The notes below the pieces were generated by a model. The model worked only from the letters and a program-made list of their open reading frames with translations. It made no database searches and was not told the DNA's origin. A stretch of 37,197 nt of DNA from a bacterium (GTDB lineage Bacteria > Fidelibacterota > UBA2242). How positions within the stretch are numbered: the first letter of the stretch is position 1; every line of letters begins with the position of its first letter. The stretch is taken from the NCBI GenBank assembly GCA_018824205.1, contig JAHJGX010000223.1:1-37197 (forward strand). Reading direction: 5' to 3'. This document shows, piece by piece, positions 1 to 8,162 of the stretch. The position numbers were made by a program, and so were the translations under genes.

Positions 1-573
1 CGCATCGTACAGCGGCGCCAGATAGGGCTCGATCTTTTCCTTCAGATCACCGGGAAGGAATCCGAGGCTCTCCCCTGCTTCGACGGCCGGTCGGGTCAGA
101 ATAATTCGTTTAAAATCGTTATTTCGGAGGGCGGCAACAGCAATGGCGACGGCCAGATAGGTTTTACCGGTACCAGCCGGGCCAATTCCGAACACAATGT
201 CATTTTGAATCGTTGCCTTGAAATAGCGCCCCTGGTTTACCGAACGGGGCTTGATAGCGCCGGATTTTTTAAACAATATTACGGTTTCGGCCGTTATCTC
301 CTTATCCAGCGGTTGATCGCTCAACTCCATATTGATCAGGGTTTGAACATCAGTAGCTTCAACATATCCCTTTTGAGATGTTGTCAGCAACATCTCGCCA
401 ATGATTCGATTCACCTGTTCGATATGAATATCATTGCCTTCCAAATGGATATGTGTGCCGCGGGCGAAAATATTTAGAGGAAATTTATCTGCCAGCATTT
501 TCAGATGACTATCATTGACCCCCATTATCTGAAAGGGATCAACGCCTTTTAATTCTATGGTTTTTTTACTCAT
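1..573 (-). CDS. phoH: PhoH family ATPase, N-terminal 191 residues (cut by window edge)
   Basis: This frame is open from an ATG at 573 to the window edge, so the C-terminal part of the protein is missing. After a poorly conserved N-terminal region of about 100 residues comes the PhoH P-loop domain. Walker A reads GPAGTGKT at residues 131-138, and the preceding segment [12 protein letters not shown] matches the family signature that precedes the ATPase core. PhoH/YbeZ proteins are cytoplasmic ATPases linked to RNA metabolism and often sit next to ybeY. The neighbour that would test this lies outside the window. A good Shine-Dalgarno (GAGGAG) sits 4 nt before the ATG and supports this start. 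Family assignment is sure; the cellular role is inferred. Confidence 0.93.
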   Translation of the reverse strand, partial: MSKKTIELKGVDPFQIMGVNDSHLKMLADKFPLNIFARGTHIHLEGNDIHIEQVNRIIGEMLLTTSQKGYVEATDVQTLINMELSDQPLDKEITAETVILFKKSGAIKPRSVNQGRYFKATIQNDIVFGIGPAGTGKTYLAVAIAVAALRNNDFKRIILTRPAVEAGESLGFLPGDLKEKIEPYLAPLYDA

Positions 574-680
574 TGCTCCTCACTTTTGATATAATCTGTA
601 TTTTCTTTAATTTTATACCCAATTACAAGGACTTAATCGTTGTACAGACAGACATTCTTAGACGATAAAAGGAGAAAAAT

Positions 681-1102
681 ATGCGCGCACAACTATTTGC
701 ACCGATCACTGCCATTGCCTGGGGGGTCGGCGGGTATTATAAAAATAGGGACTGCATTTAGGGCATTTGTCGCCACAGGTCGGAATTACTATCAGAACCG
801 CCGTTGCTCTGATTGTTCTGGCAATTGTCAGTTTCCCGCAGTGGAAGACAATCCCGGCAGCCGGATCAAAAGCGCTACTCAATATCATCATTGGGGGCGG
901 TATTATTGCCGGTGCTGTCGGTATGCTCTGTTTCTACATGGCGATTAAGGGCGCCGCGCTAAACAGGATCATGCCGATTGCCTTTACTTCTCCGCTGTTT
1001 GGGGCCTTAATGGGTGTAATTATCGGCGGAGAAAGTTTCTCCGTGAAAAGTATTATCGGTACTGTTTTGACAGTTTCAGGGATTATCCTGCTAACGATAT
1101 AA
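681..1102 (+). pseudogene. Single-domain EamA/DMT transporter, frameshifted
   Basis: A start ATG at 681 has a strong ribosome binding site (GGAG at 671-674). It opens a frame beginning MRAQLFAPITAIAWGVGGYY, which stops at TAG 759-761. From about 749 the reading continues in another frame (GLHLGHLSPQVGITIRT and on) to the stop at 1102. Joined, they make a protein of about 140 residues with four to five hydrophobic segments and the EamA pattern, the usual size of single-domain drug/metabolite transporters. The frame break falls between 740 and 749, next to a run of five A, and fits loss of one base. It may be a real mutation or a sequencing/assembly error. The gene converges on aspS, with 6 nt between the two stops. 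The substrate is unknown. Confidence 0.72.
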
Positions 1103-1108
1103 AACGTG

Positions 1109-2869
1109 CTATTTTTCTTTAATTTGAATGCCCAGTTCGTCCAGCTGCTTTTCATCGACCGGACTCGGACATCCGTCCATCAGTGACGCCGCGCTGGTAG
1201 TTTTCGGGAAGGCGATGACGTCACGGATATTTTCCGTGCCGACCAGCAACATGACCAAACGATCAAATCCCAGAGCGATGCCGCCATGGGGCGGCGTCCC
1301 GAATGTCAGCGCATCCAGCAGAAATCCGAATTTGGCACGGGCTTCTTCACGTCCTATTCCGAGCGTGTCGAACATTTCCTGCTGCATTTCCATTGTGTGA
1401 TTACGAATGCTGCCGCCGCCAATCTCATTCCCGTTAATGACGACATCATAGGCGCGGGCCCGGACCGTTTCGGGATTGCTTGCGAGCATCGGGCGGTCTT
1501 CCGGCAATGCTGAAGTGAAAGGATGATGCATGGCGACAAATCGCTTATTATCCTCATCCCAGTCCAGCAGCGGAAAGCGGGTTACCCATAAAGGCTTAAA
1601 GACGTTTTTTGGAACCAGATCAAGGATCTTTGCAGTAGCCAGGCGCAATCGCCCGAGAACTGGATAGGTGATTTTTGATTCGTCGGCAATAAAAAGAAGG
1701 ATATCACCAACATTGGCGCCGAAGGTCTGAATCAGATTTTTTTCGAAACCGTCCAGAAACTTGGCAATGCCGCTTTCGAGACCGGTCTCGGTAATTTTCG
1801 CAAATGCCAGACCTTTGGCGCCCCAACTACGGACTTTTTCCGTGAGCTCATCGATTATTTTTCGGCTAAACTGTGCGCCGCCAGGGACACAAATCGCAGC
1901 TATAGCGCCATTGGTTTTAATTACCGATTGGAACACCTGAAAATCACAGCCGGTCAAAATATCGTTCAATGTGTGTATTTCAATGCCGATCCGTAGATCC
2001 GGTTTATCAGAACCGTAGCGGTGCATAGCTTCGGTATAATCCATCCGGGGGAAGGGGCGCGGCAGATTGACGTTGAGCACTTCCTGAAAGACCTGACCAA
2101 GCATGGCTTCGGTGCTGTTCATAATATCTTCTTCGTCAATAAAGGACATTTCAACGTCGATCTGAGTAAACTCCGGCTGGCGGTCTGCCCGGAGATCTTC
2201 ATCCCGGAAGCATTTGACAATTTGGAAATAGCGATCAAAACCACCGATCATGAGCAGCTGTTTATAGGTTTGCGGGGACTGCGGGAGAGCATAAAAACTG
2301 CCTTTATGAATTCTGCTGGGCACCAGGTAATCCCGGGCTCCTTCGGGCGTACTTTTCATTAACACGGGTGTTTCAATTTCGAAAAATTGGTTTGCATAGT
2401 AATATTTGCGGACACTCTGGGCAGCCCGGTGACGAATCTCCAGATTGCGTTGCAATTCTGCGGTCCGCAGCTCCAGGTAGCGATATTTCAGCCGCAGGTC
2501 CTCGAGTCCGGTTTCCCGGTCTGTCACAAGAAACGGAAGTGTCACGGCGGAATTTAACATTTCGATTTCGGTAGCCAGTATCTCAATTTCACCGGTAGGC
2601 ATATCCTGGTTCAGCGCATCTTTGGGCCGCTCCCGAACAGTGCCCTTGATGGCAATAACGTCTTCCGCTCCAAGTTTGTGGGCGATAGTCATTAATTTAT
2701 CGCCAGTTTCCGGATCACAGACAACCTGTGTCAATCCGTAACGGTCGCGCAGGTCGACAAAAATCAGTCCGCCAAGATCGCGCCGTCGGTTAACCCAGCC
2801 ATTTAAAATAACGGATTGGCCGGCATGTTCCTTTCTTAATTGACCACAGGTTCTGGTTCTTTTTAACAT
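1109..2869 (-). CDS. aspS: Aspartyl-tRNA synthetase
   Basis: This class II aminoacyl-tRNA synthetase charges tRNA-Asp with aspartate in the cytoplasm. Its 586 residues match the usual bacterial length, and the order is bacterial: N-terminal OB-fold anticodon-binding domain (about 1-105), catalytic core, inserted GAD domain (about 290-415), then the rest of the core. Visible motifs are FRDEDLRADRQPEFTQID (motif 2) and GIALGFDRLVMLL (motif 3), with GGGSIRNH between them. In the anticodon domain RRRDLGG has Leu at residue 32. Non-discriminating AspRS such as that of Pseudomonas has His there, so this looks like the discriminating form; that is inference from one residue. An AGGAA Shine-Dalgarno precedes the ATG at 2869. 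Confidence 0.97.
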   Translation of the reverse strand: MLKRTRTCGQLRKEHAGQSVILNGWVNRRRDLGGLIFVDLRDRYGLTQVVCDPETGDKLMTIAHKLGAEDVIAIKGTVRERPKDALNQDMPTGEIEILATEIEMLNSAVTLPFLVTDRETGLEDLRLKYRYLELRTAELQRNLEIRHRAAQSVRKYYYANQFFEIETPVLMKSTPEGARDYLVPSRIHKGSFYALPQSPQTYKQLLMIGGFDRYFQIVKCFRDEDLRADRQPEFTQIDVEMSFIDEEDIMNSTEAMLGQVFQEVLNVNLPRPFPRMDYTEAMHRYGSDKPDLRIGIEIHTLNDILTGCDFQVFQSVIKTNGAIAAICVPGGAQFSRKIIDELTEKVRSWGAKGLAFAKITETGLESGIAKFLDGFEKNLIQTFGANVGDILLFIADESKITYPVLGRLRLATAKILDLVPKNVFKPLWVTRFPLLDWDEDNKRFVAMHHPFTSALPEDRPMLASNPETVRARAYDVVINGNEIGGGSIRNHTMEMQQEMFDTLGIGREEARAKFGFLLDALTFGTPPHGGIALGFDRLVMLLVGTENIRDVIAFPKTTSAASLMDGCPSPVDEKQLDELGIQIKEK

Positions 2870-2893
2870 TTAAAATTCCTGTAATTCTATTGT

Positions 2894-4168
2894 TTAAAAA
2901 TAAAATACCATAATATATATGTAAGAGATAAATAGACTTAGTAAAGTAATTGGGACACTGTATTTTAGAAAAGAAAGAAAATTAATTGCAATATTGTTAC
3001 GTTTGGCAAAGTCAATCATGATGACATTTGCCGAAGCGCCTATTACAGTTCCGTTTCCACCAAGACAAGCGCCTAAAGCCAGAGACCACCAAACGGGTGC
3101 GACCTGGGATGCTACTGAATGGGCGGTTATGAGTTTGATGATTGGAATAAAAGTGGCCACAAGGGGAATATTGTCCAGAATTCCGGATGCTATCCCGGTG
3201 AACCAAAGAATATACCCGGAAGTTAAGCGGATATTTCCAGCTGTGTGATTTAGAATTGCTTCTGCCGTTGTTTTAACAACTCCCGTATAAACCAGTCCGC
3301 CGACGATCATAAACAAAAATATAAAGAACAGAATTGTTGCCCATTCGATAGTTTTCAGAACTTCTTCCGGCTCGGTTTTGGTCCAGATTGCCAATACACC
3401 GCTTCCGCATAATGCCACAACCGAGGCTTCGACTTTTAATAGTCCATGGAATAAAAAAGCAATAACCACTGCGGCAAGTACGGTGAGTGATTTCTTTAAT
3501 AACAATTTATCTTTGATTAGTTTTTTTTCATCAATGTCCATGATACGAACCCGGTCGATATTGGAGACCCGTAGTTTACCCCGAAAGATAAAGATAAATA
3601 TCAGCATGAAAAGAAGGATCTGAAATAAAATCAGCGGCCCCAGATTGATTAAAAAATCAATAAATGTCAGATTCGCTGCCGAGCCGATCATAATGTTTGG
3701 GGGGTCACCAATGAGGGTTGCGGTTCCCCCAATATTTGAGGCAAATATTTCCGTAAGCAGAAAGGGCCGGGGATCGACTTTCAGCTGCGATGCAATTAAA
3801 AGGGACACCGGGCCGATTAACAAGACGGTCGTTACATTATCAAGGAATGCGGAAAAGAGGGCTGTTATCACAAACAGAATGCCGAGCAGTTTTTTGGGGT
3901 CGGCCTTGACCTTTTTCGCAGACCAAAGGGCAATGTATTCGAAAACACCACTTTGGTGGGTGATATTGACCAGTATCATCATCCCGATTAACAGGAAAAT
4001 GACATTCATATCAATATGTGAAACACTTTCTTCAAAAGGGATCAAATGTAAAAACAGAAAAGCACATATTCCAAGCAGGGAAATGAGTGTTTTATGAACT
4101 TTTTCGATAATAATAGCGCCATATACTATCAGGAAGATAACTATGGCAATAATTGCGTGATTCGTCAT
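2894..4168 (-). CDS. ArsB/NhaD (SLC13-like) family ion permease
   Basis: The 424-residue integral membrane protein has about ten to eleven hydrophobic helices. It carries the ArsB/NhaD/P-protein signatures LDNVTTVLL (about residue 109) and SNIGGTATLIGDPPNIMIG (about 140-160), plus a second half-repeat with GILDNIPLVATFIP and GGNGTVIGASANVIM. Family members exchange Na+/H+ or transport anions such as arsenite; the substrate cannot be told from sequence. It starts 6 nt after the stop of the upstream EIIA-CBS gene, so the two are almost certainly co-transcribed and translationally linked. That pairing suggests transport is regulated by phosphorylation or nucleotide sensing. No strong Shine-Dalgarno is seen, which fits coupling. 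Confidence 0.85.
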   Translation of the reverse strand: MTNHAIIAIVIFLIVYGAIIIEKVHKTLISLLGICAFLFLHLIPFEESVSHIDMNVIFLLIGMMILVNITHQSGVFEYIALWSAKKVKADPKKLLGILFVITALFSAFLDNVTTVLLIGPVSLLIASQLKVDPRPFLLTEIFASNIGGTATLIGDPPNIMIGSAANLTFIDFLINLGPLILFQILLFMLIFIFIFRGKLRVSNIDRVRIMDIDEKKLIKDKLLLKKSLTVLAAVVIAFLFHGLLKVEASVVALCGSGVLAIWTKTEPEEVLKTIEWATILFFIFLFMIVGGLVYTGVVKTTAEAILNHTAGNIRLTSGYILWFTGIASGILDNIPLVATFIPIIKLITAHSVASQVAPVWWSLALGACLGGNGTVIGASANVIMIDFAKRNNIAINFLSFLKYSVPITLLSLFISYIYIMVFYF

Positions 4169-4174
4169 TCTTTT

Positions 4175-5077
4175 TCAGGGCCTCAGAAGCTTGTTTAAAA
4201 CGTCTGTACAATTAATTACACCGGTTACCTGGTCAGCATCGTTAACAACCACGATATGTTCATTTCGGTATTTTGCGATTAAAAACAGGATCTCAATATG
4301 ACTGGTATTTTCCCGAATAATCAAATGCTGCGGAACAAACATGTGATCTTTTACCTTAAGGGCAAATTCCTGCTTCCAGATACTTATTAATGGTTCAAAG
4401 TCCTGTAAAAATGAGAAATCGTCAAAACTCATTACATATTCCGGGAAACAACGTACTAATATATCGGCAATACTCAAGGTGCCAATCAATTTTTGACGAT
4501 TATCGACAACAGGAAGGAATGAAACCTGTTGCTCTTTCATCAGGTTGATTGCTTCGGACAGATAGGCGGTCTCATTTATTATCGGATGATCGTGACTAAA
4601 AAACCGGGCAGTTAAAAACTGACCGACATACAGATCCAGTGAATCGAGAGTATGAAAAAAATCGTCACGGGTTTCGATATGTTTGAAAGCGTCCAGATTT
4701 TTTAAAATAAGCGTGCTGATCGTTTGTAAAACATTCAGATATAAATGGGGATCTTTACGTGTCGCAAGGACCGAAAAGACATAGTTGAGAGTCTGAGTTG
4801 CATCTTCGACCTTGATTGAAATGGGGCTGCGCAGTTTAATGAAGGCAATAATGATATTATCGAAATCATCAAATTTTTCATGTGGCAGCGCGGTGTTTTT
4901 GCCTATGTAGGTAGAAGATAGTTTTTCGCGGTTGACCAAAGCATTATAGATAAATTGCCGATCCAGCTCGACAACCTTCGAAAACTTTTCAGATAAAAAA
5001 ACTAATATTTCATCATAGTTGGAAAAAGTTTCATTGATGAAAATCAATTCGGGATTTAAAATGCTTTTTAACTTCAT
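4175..5077 (-). CDS. PTS EIIA(Ntr)-like domain fused to a CBS pair
   Basis: Residues 1-150 form a type-2 PTS EIIA domain. The phosphorylatable histidine is His66 in NTALPHEKFD, embedded in the usual block from LVNREKLSSTYIG. Residues about 155-298 hold two CBS motifs (SFLPVVDNRQKLIGTLSIAD and EHIVVVNDADQVTGVINCTD), which normally bind adenine nucleotides. No EIIB or EIIC is present, so a regulatory role is more likely than sugar transport. It lies directly upstream of the ArsB/NhaD-type permease (6 nt gap), making a two-gene unit in which this protein probably senses energy or nitrogen state and controls the permease. Domain calls are firm; the regulatory link is inference. Confidence 0.85.
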   Translation of the reverse strand: MKLKSILNPELIFINETFSNYDEILVFLSEKFSKVVELDRQFIYNALVNREKLSSTYIGKNTALPHEKFDDFDNIIIAFIKLRSPISIKVEDATQTLNYVFSVLATRKDPHLYLNVLQTISTLILKNLDAFKHIETRDDFFHTLDSLDLYVGQFLTARFFSHDHPIINETAYLSEAINLMKEQQVSFLPVVDNRQKLIGTLSIADILVRCFPEYVMSFDDFSFLQDFEPLISIWKQEFALKVKDHMFVPQHLIIRENTSHIEILFLIAKYRNEHIVVVNDADQVTGVINCTDVLNKLLRP

Positions 5078-5250
5078 ACTTGTATTTCCTCACGAATAGT
5101 TGCCAGGGTCTTCAATGAACCACGTAATTTAGCATTTTGTCTGCCTAAAAACGACAGATGAATTAAATGTGAAATCAAGCAGATTAAGATTTGTATGACC
5201 AGTGATTCAACTATTTGGCGGAGTATTTGTTGGACGGAATTTCCGGATAT

Positions 5251-5607
5251 TTATTTGGGATGATTTTTGTCTGAAAACTGCATAAAGCAGTGTCCTTCAA
5301 ACTTTGCCCCGTCTTCGATAACAATTTGGCCGGCATTGATATCACCTTTTAAAAGAGATTTTTCACCCAGGATAACTTTACCATCGGCGCTTACATTGCC
5401 CTCCACATCACCACCAACATTCAAATCTTCTCCGTTCAGGTTTCCACGGATTTTTGCAGTTGTGGAAAGGGTGATTGTGCCATCTGTAGTGACGTCACCA
5501 ATGATTTGGCCGTAGATAATGATATTGCCATTTAGCTGAATGTTGCCGGTGATAACGGTATCTCCTCCGATGATTGTATTGATAGTAGTGTCTTTTTTCT
5601 TATTCAT
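5251..5607 (-). CDS. Bactofilin (polymer-forming cytoskeletal protein)
   Basis: At 118 residues this is a typical small bactofilin. A short charged N-terminus is followed by a run of glycine- and hydrophobic-rich short repeats (INTIIGGDTVITGNI, GQIIGDVTTDGTI, GNLNGEDLNVGGDVEGNV) that form the right-handed beta-helix of the DUF583 family. Bactofilins polymerise without nucleotide and scaffold peptidoglycan-modifying enzymes at defined cell sites. Its start lies 10 nt after the stop of an M23 peptidase gene. That agrees with the known partnership of bactofilins and M23 endopeptidases in cell-shape control, as with CcmA and Csd proteins of Helicobacter. It is the last gene of the parA-parB-M23-bactofilin cluster. 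Confidence 0.93.
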   Translation of the reverse strand: MNKKKDTTINTIIGGDTVITGNIQLNGNIIIYGQIIGDVTTDGTITLSTTAKIRGNLNGEDLNVGGDVEGNVSADGKVILGEKSLLKGDINAGQIVIEDGAKFEGHCFMQFSDKNHPK

Positions 5608-5617
5608 GCTGTAACTC

Positions 5618-6433
5618 TTATCCTCCGTAATTGTTCACAGATATATCGGTATGTCTATAAGAATAGATCATGCTTTGAGGGTCAATCGGTTCGCCCTCCC
5701 GCCATATTTCGAAATGAAGATGGGGACCCTGGCTGATACCGGTATTCCCTAAATACCCGATTATATCGCCGCGCTTCAGATACTGATGCTCTTCGACAAT
5801 ATTGCGCTGGTTGTGCCCGTAAATGGTAAAATAGCCATTGGGATGATATAGGATCACCGTGTAGCCCAGGTCGTGAGTCCAGTTGGAAAAAACTACAACT
5901 CCCGATGCCGACGCTCGTATCGGCACGCCTTCCGGAGCGGCAATATCCAATCCGTAGTGATTATCCTGAGTCAGAACGTGATCATCTGTAAAGCCTTGTG
6001 TGATATAGCCCTCCACCGGCGGGTATATCGGAACATTGTCCAGATAGCTGATCTCAACGGCTTTTTCCCGGGAATGACTTATTGTGCCGGAGGGGATAAA
6101 AAGCGAATCCATATAATTTGAATCCAGGGACGCAATATTAAGATCGGACCCGAGAACCGAACGGATATACTGGTCCATCTGGCGAATTTTGTTGTAGTCA
6201 CTTAATATCTGCGTGACTTTTAAGCGATCAACAATCAGCTGTTCATTTTCAACAACCAGGTCGTTGTACTTTAAAGCCCGGGGTAATAAGTAAACCGTTC
6301 CAGCGATAATCCCGATCAGCAGCAAGATGATTGCACCCAGGACCAACCGGGCAACGACACTGTTGAATGTAAGTTTAAAGGGAGTTTTGTGAGTTTCGCT
6401 GATCAGGTGAAGGGTATAATGCTGCTTTTTCAT
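5618..6433 (-). CDS. Membrane-anchored M23 peptidoglycan endopeptidase
   Basis: The protein has 271 residues. A cytoplasmic N-terminus is followed by one transmembrane helix (about 30-50) and a coiled-coil-prone stretch (about 55-95), with an M23/LytM domain at about 135-250. The zinc-binding set is complete: His159 and Asp163 (HYGLD), and His240 in HLHFEIW, with the catalytic His207 (YGHN) and His238. It should therefore be an active peptidoglycan endopeptidase facing the periplasm. The start codon overlaps the parB stop by 4 nt (ATGA), and the bactofilin gene follows 10 nt after its stop. That arrangement couples chromosome segregation genes to a cell-shape module in one transcript. Confidence 0.93.
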   Translation of the reverse strand: MKKQHYTLHLISETHKTPFKLTFNSVVARLVLGAIILLLIGIIAGTVYLLPRALKYNDLVVENEQLIVDRLKVTQILSDYNKIRQMDQYIRSVLGSDLNIASLDSNYMDSLFIPSGTISHSREKAVEISYLDNVPIYPPVEGYITQGFTDDHVLTQDNHYGLDIAAPEGVPIRASASGVVVFSNWTHDLGYTVILYHPNGYFTIYGHNQRNIVEEHQYLKRGDIIGYLGNTGISQGPHLHFEIWREGEPIDPQSMIYSYRHTDISVNNYGG

Positions 6434-7299
6434 TGTGCGTGATCCTCAATGATTTGAAACAGATCAACCAGTCGGCCAAGGTCTTCTTTAGAATAGAATT
6501 CGATTTCGATAACCCCTTTTTCACCGCCCTTGATTTTCACCCTGGAACCGGTAATATGCATTAAACGGTCCTCTACGGTTTTGTAAATTTTTACAGAGGG
6601 TTGTTTTTGAGGGGCCGATTTTTTTTCCGGAGAGCTAATGATGTTTTTCACCAGCGCTTCCGTTGCGCGAACACTCAGCTCATCTCTTTTAATTTTGCGC
6701 CAGAGATTTAACTGCTGTTCCTTATTGGTAATTATGATCACCGGCCGGGCGTGTCCGGCGCTGAGCTTTTGCTCTTTTAAATCTCTGAGAATTTCATCCG
6801 GAAGGGTTAGCAGGCGCAGTGAGTTGGTAATAGTTGAGCGCTCTTTGCCAACTTTTCGAGCAATATATTCATGCGACAGGCTGAAAGTTTCTGAGAGCAT
6901 TTGATATGCTTCGGCCTCTTCAACGGGATTCAGGTTTTCCCGCTGCAAGTTTTCGATAAGAGCCAATTCCATCATTTCCACATCACTGGAAACAGGAATA
7001 ACGTAAGCCGGGATACTCGGGCGTCCAAGTTCTGCGCAGGCCCGCAGGCGCCGTTCTCCGGCGATCAGTTCAAACCCGTCTTCCACCTGCCGGACTGTTA
7101 TTGGCTGAATAATTCCGTTCTCCTGAATAGATTGTTTCAGTTCGTCCATTGTCTGCCGATTGAATTCCTTGCGGGGCTGATGGGGGTTGGCGCGCACTTT
7201 ATCTATTTCGATTTCAGCAATCTGATTGGTGAGATCGATTCCCTGCGGGAATTCGGGTATAATTGCCCCGATGCCTTTACCGAGTCGTTTGACCGTCAT
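6430..7299 (-). CDS. parB: Chromosome partitioning protein ParB
   Basis: ParB is the CTP-dependent clamp that loads at parS sites and spreads to form the segregation complex. The 289 residues show the KRLGKGIGAII N-terminal box that contacts ParA, then the ParB/Srx CTP-binding domain with GERRLRACAELGRPSIPAYV (about 80-100). A helix-turn-helix follows around residues 135-165 (EYIARKVGKERSTITNSLRL), and the C-terminus is a dimerisation domain. The start overlaps the end of parA by 23 nt and the stop overlaps the M23 gene start by 4 nt, so translation is coupled along the operon. No parS site was found in the window. Confidence 0.96.
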   Translation of the reverse strand: MTVKRLGKGIGAIIPEFPQGIDLTNQIAEIEIDKVRANPHQPRKEFNRQTMDELKQSIQENGIIQPITVRQVEDGFELIAGERRLRACAELGRPSIPAYVIPVSSDVEMMELALIENLQRENLNPVEEAEAYQMLSETFSLSHEYIARKVGKERSTITNSLRLLTLPDEILRDLKEQKLSAGHARPVIIITNKEQQLNLWRKIKRDELSVRATEALVKNIISSPEKKSAPQKQPSVKIYKTVEDRLMHITGSRVKIKGGEKGVIEIEFYSKEDLGRLVDLFQIIEDHAQ

Positions 7300-8053
7300 T
7301 GTGTAATAATTCTCCTACCAAATCCATGTAGTCCTGAGCGCCGGCGGAGGAAGCATCGTATAAAATAATCGGTTTGCCGAAGCTGGGGGATTCACCCAGA
7401 CGGACATTGCGCCGAACCACGGTTTGGTATACTTTTTCTTTAAAGTGGCTGCGAACCTGTTCTGAAACTTCTTGTGACAAACGTAGCCGTGAGTCGTACA
7501 TCGTGATTAATACGCCCTCAATCTGAAGGTCGCGGTTTAAACTGCGCTGGACAAGACGAATTGTATTTAATAGTTGTCCCAGTCCCTCCATCGCATAGTA
7601 TTCACACTGAATTGGTATGAGAACAGAATCGGATGCTGTCAGGCTGTTAATTGTAAGCAGTCCCAATGATGGCGGGCAGTCAATGAGGATGTATTTGTAA
7701 TCTTTTTCCAGATTATCGAGGGCTTTTTTTAATACGACTTCACGGCCAATCATGGATACCATCTCAATTTCCGCGCCCACCAACTGTGGTGTTGACGGAG
7801 CCACGTCGAGAAAAGGAATCTCTGTATGATGTATATGGGAATTAATATCCGAACCATCAACCAGCACATTATAAATACTCTGATCGACAGTCTTGTAGTC
7901 AATCCCGCAGCCGATAGTGGCATTAGCCTGGGGATCCATGTCGATTAACAGTGTACTGACCTCAGAGACCGCCAGTCCCGCCGCCAGGTTGACCGATGTT
8001 GTTGTTTTTCCAACTCCGCCTTTTTGATTGGCGATCGTAATGATTTTTGTCAC
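7277..8053 (-). CDS. parA: Chromosome partitioning ATPase ParA (Soj)
   Basis: This deviant-Walker-A ATPase has 258 residues. The nucleotide-binding loop KGGVGKTT (residues 11-18) carries the signature first lysine, and LLIDMDPQANAT and ILIDCPPSLGLLT follow in the expected order. ParA binds nucleoid DNA in the ATP form and is driven by ParB. The start codon is GTG at 8053, not ATG. This choice is supported by the conserved N-terminus TKIITIANQKGG beginning immediately after it. It is the first gene of the operon parA-parB-M23-bactofilin. Confidence 0.96.
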   Translation of the reverse strand: MTKIITIANQKGGVGKTTTSVNLAAGLAVSEVSTLLIDMDPQANATIGCGIDYKTVDQSIYNVLVDGSDINSHIHHTEIPFLDVAPSTPQLVGAEIEMVSMIGREVVLKKALDNLEKDYKYILIDCPPSLGLLTINSLTASDSVLIPIQCEYYAMEGLGQLLNTIRLVQRSLNRDLQIEGVLITMYDSRLRLSQEVSEQVRSHFKEKVYQTVVRRNVRLGESPSFGKPIILYDASSAGAQDYMDLVGELLHNDGQTTR

Positions 8054-8162
8054 TTTTTCACTCTAAGCATAATAATTACAAATAGTTCCGGCTTTGTCTG
8101 CCTGCAGCGTAAAGCAAAGCAAATTTAATTCCAGCCCCCTCTAAAATCAAGGTAAAAGGCCA

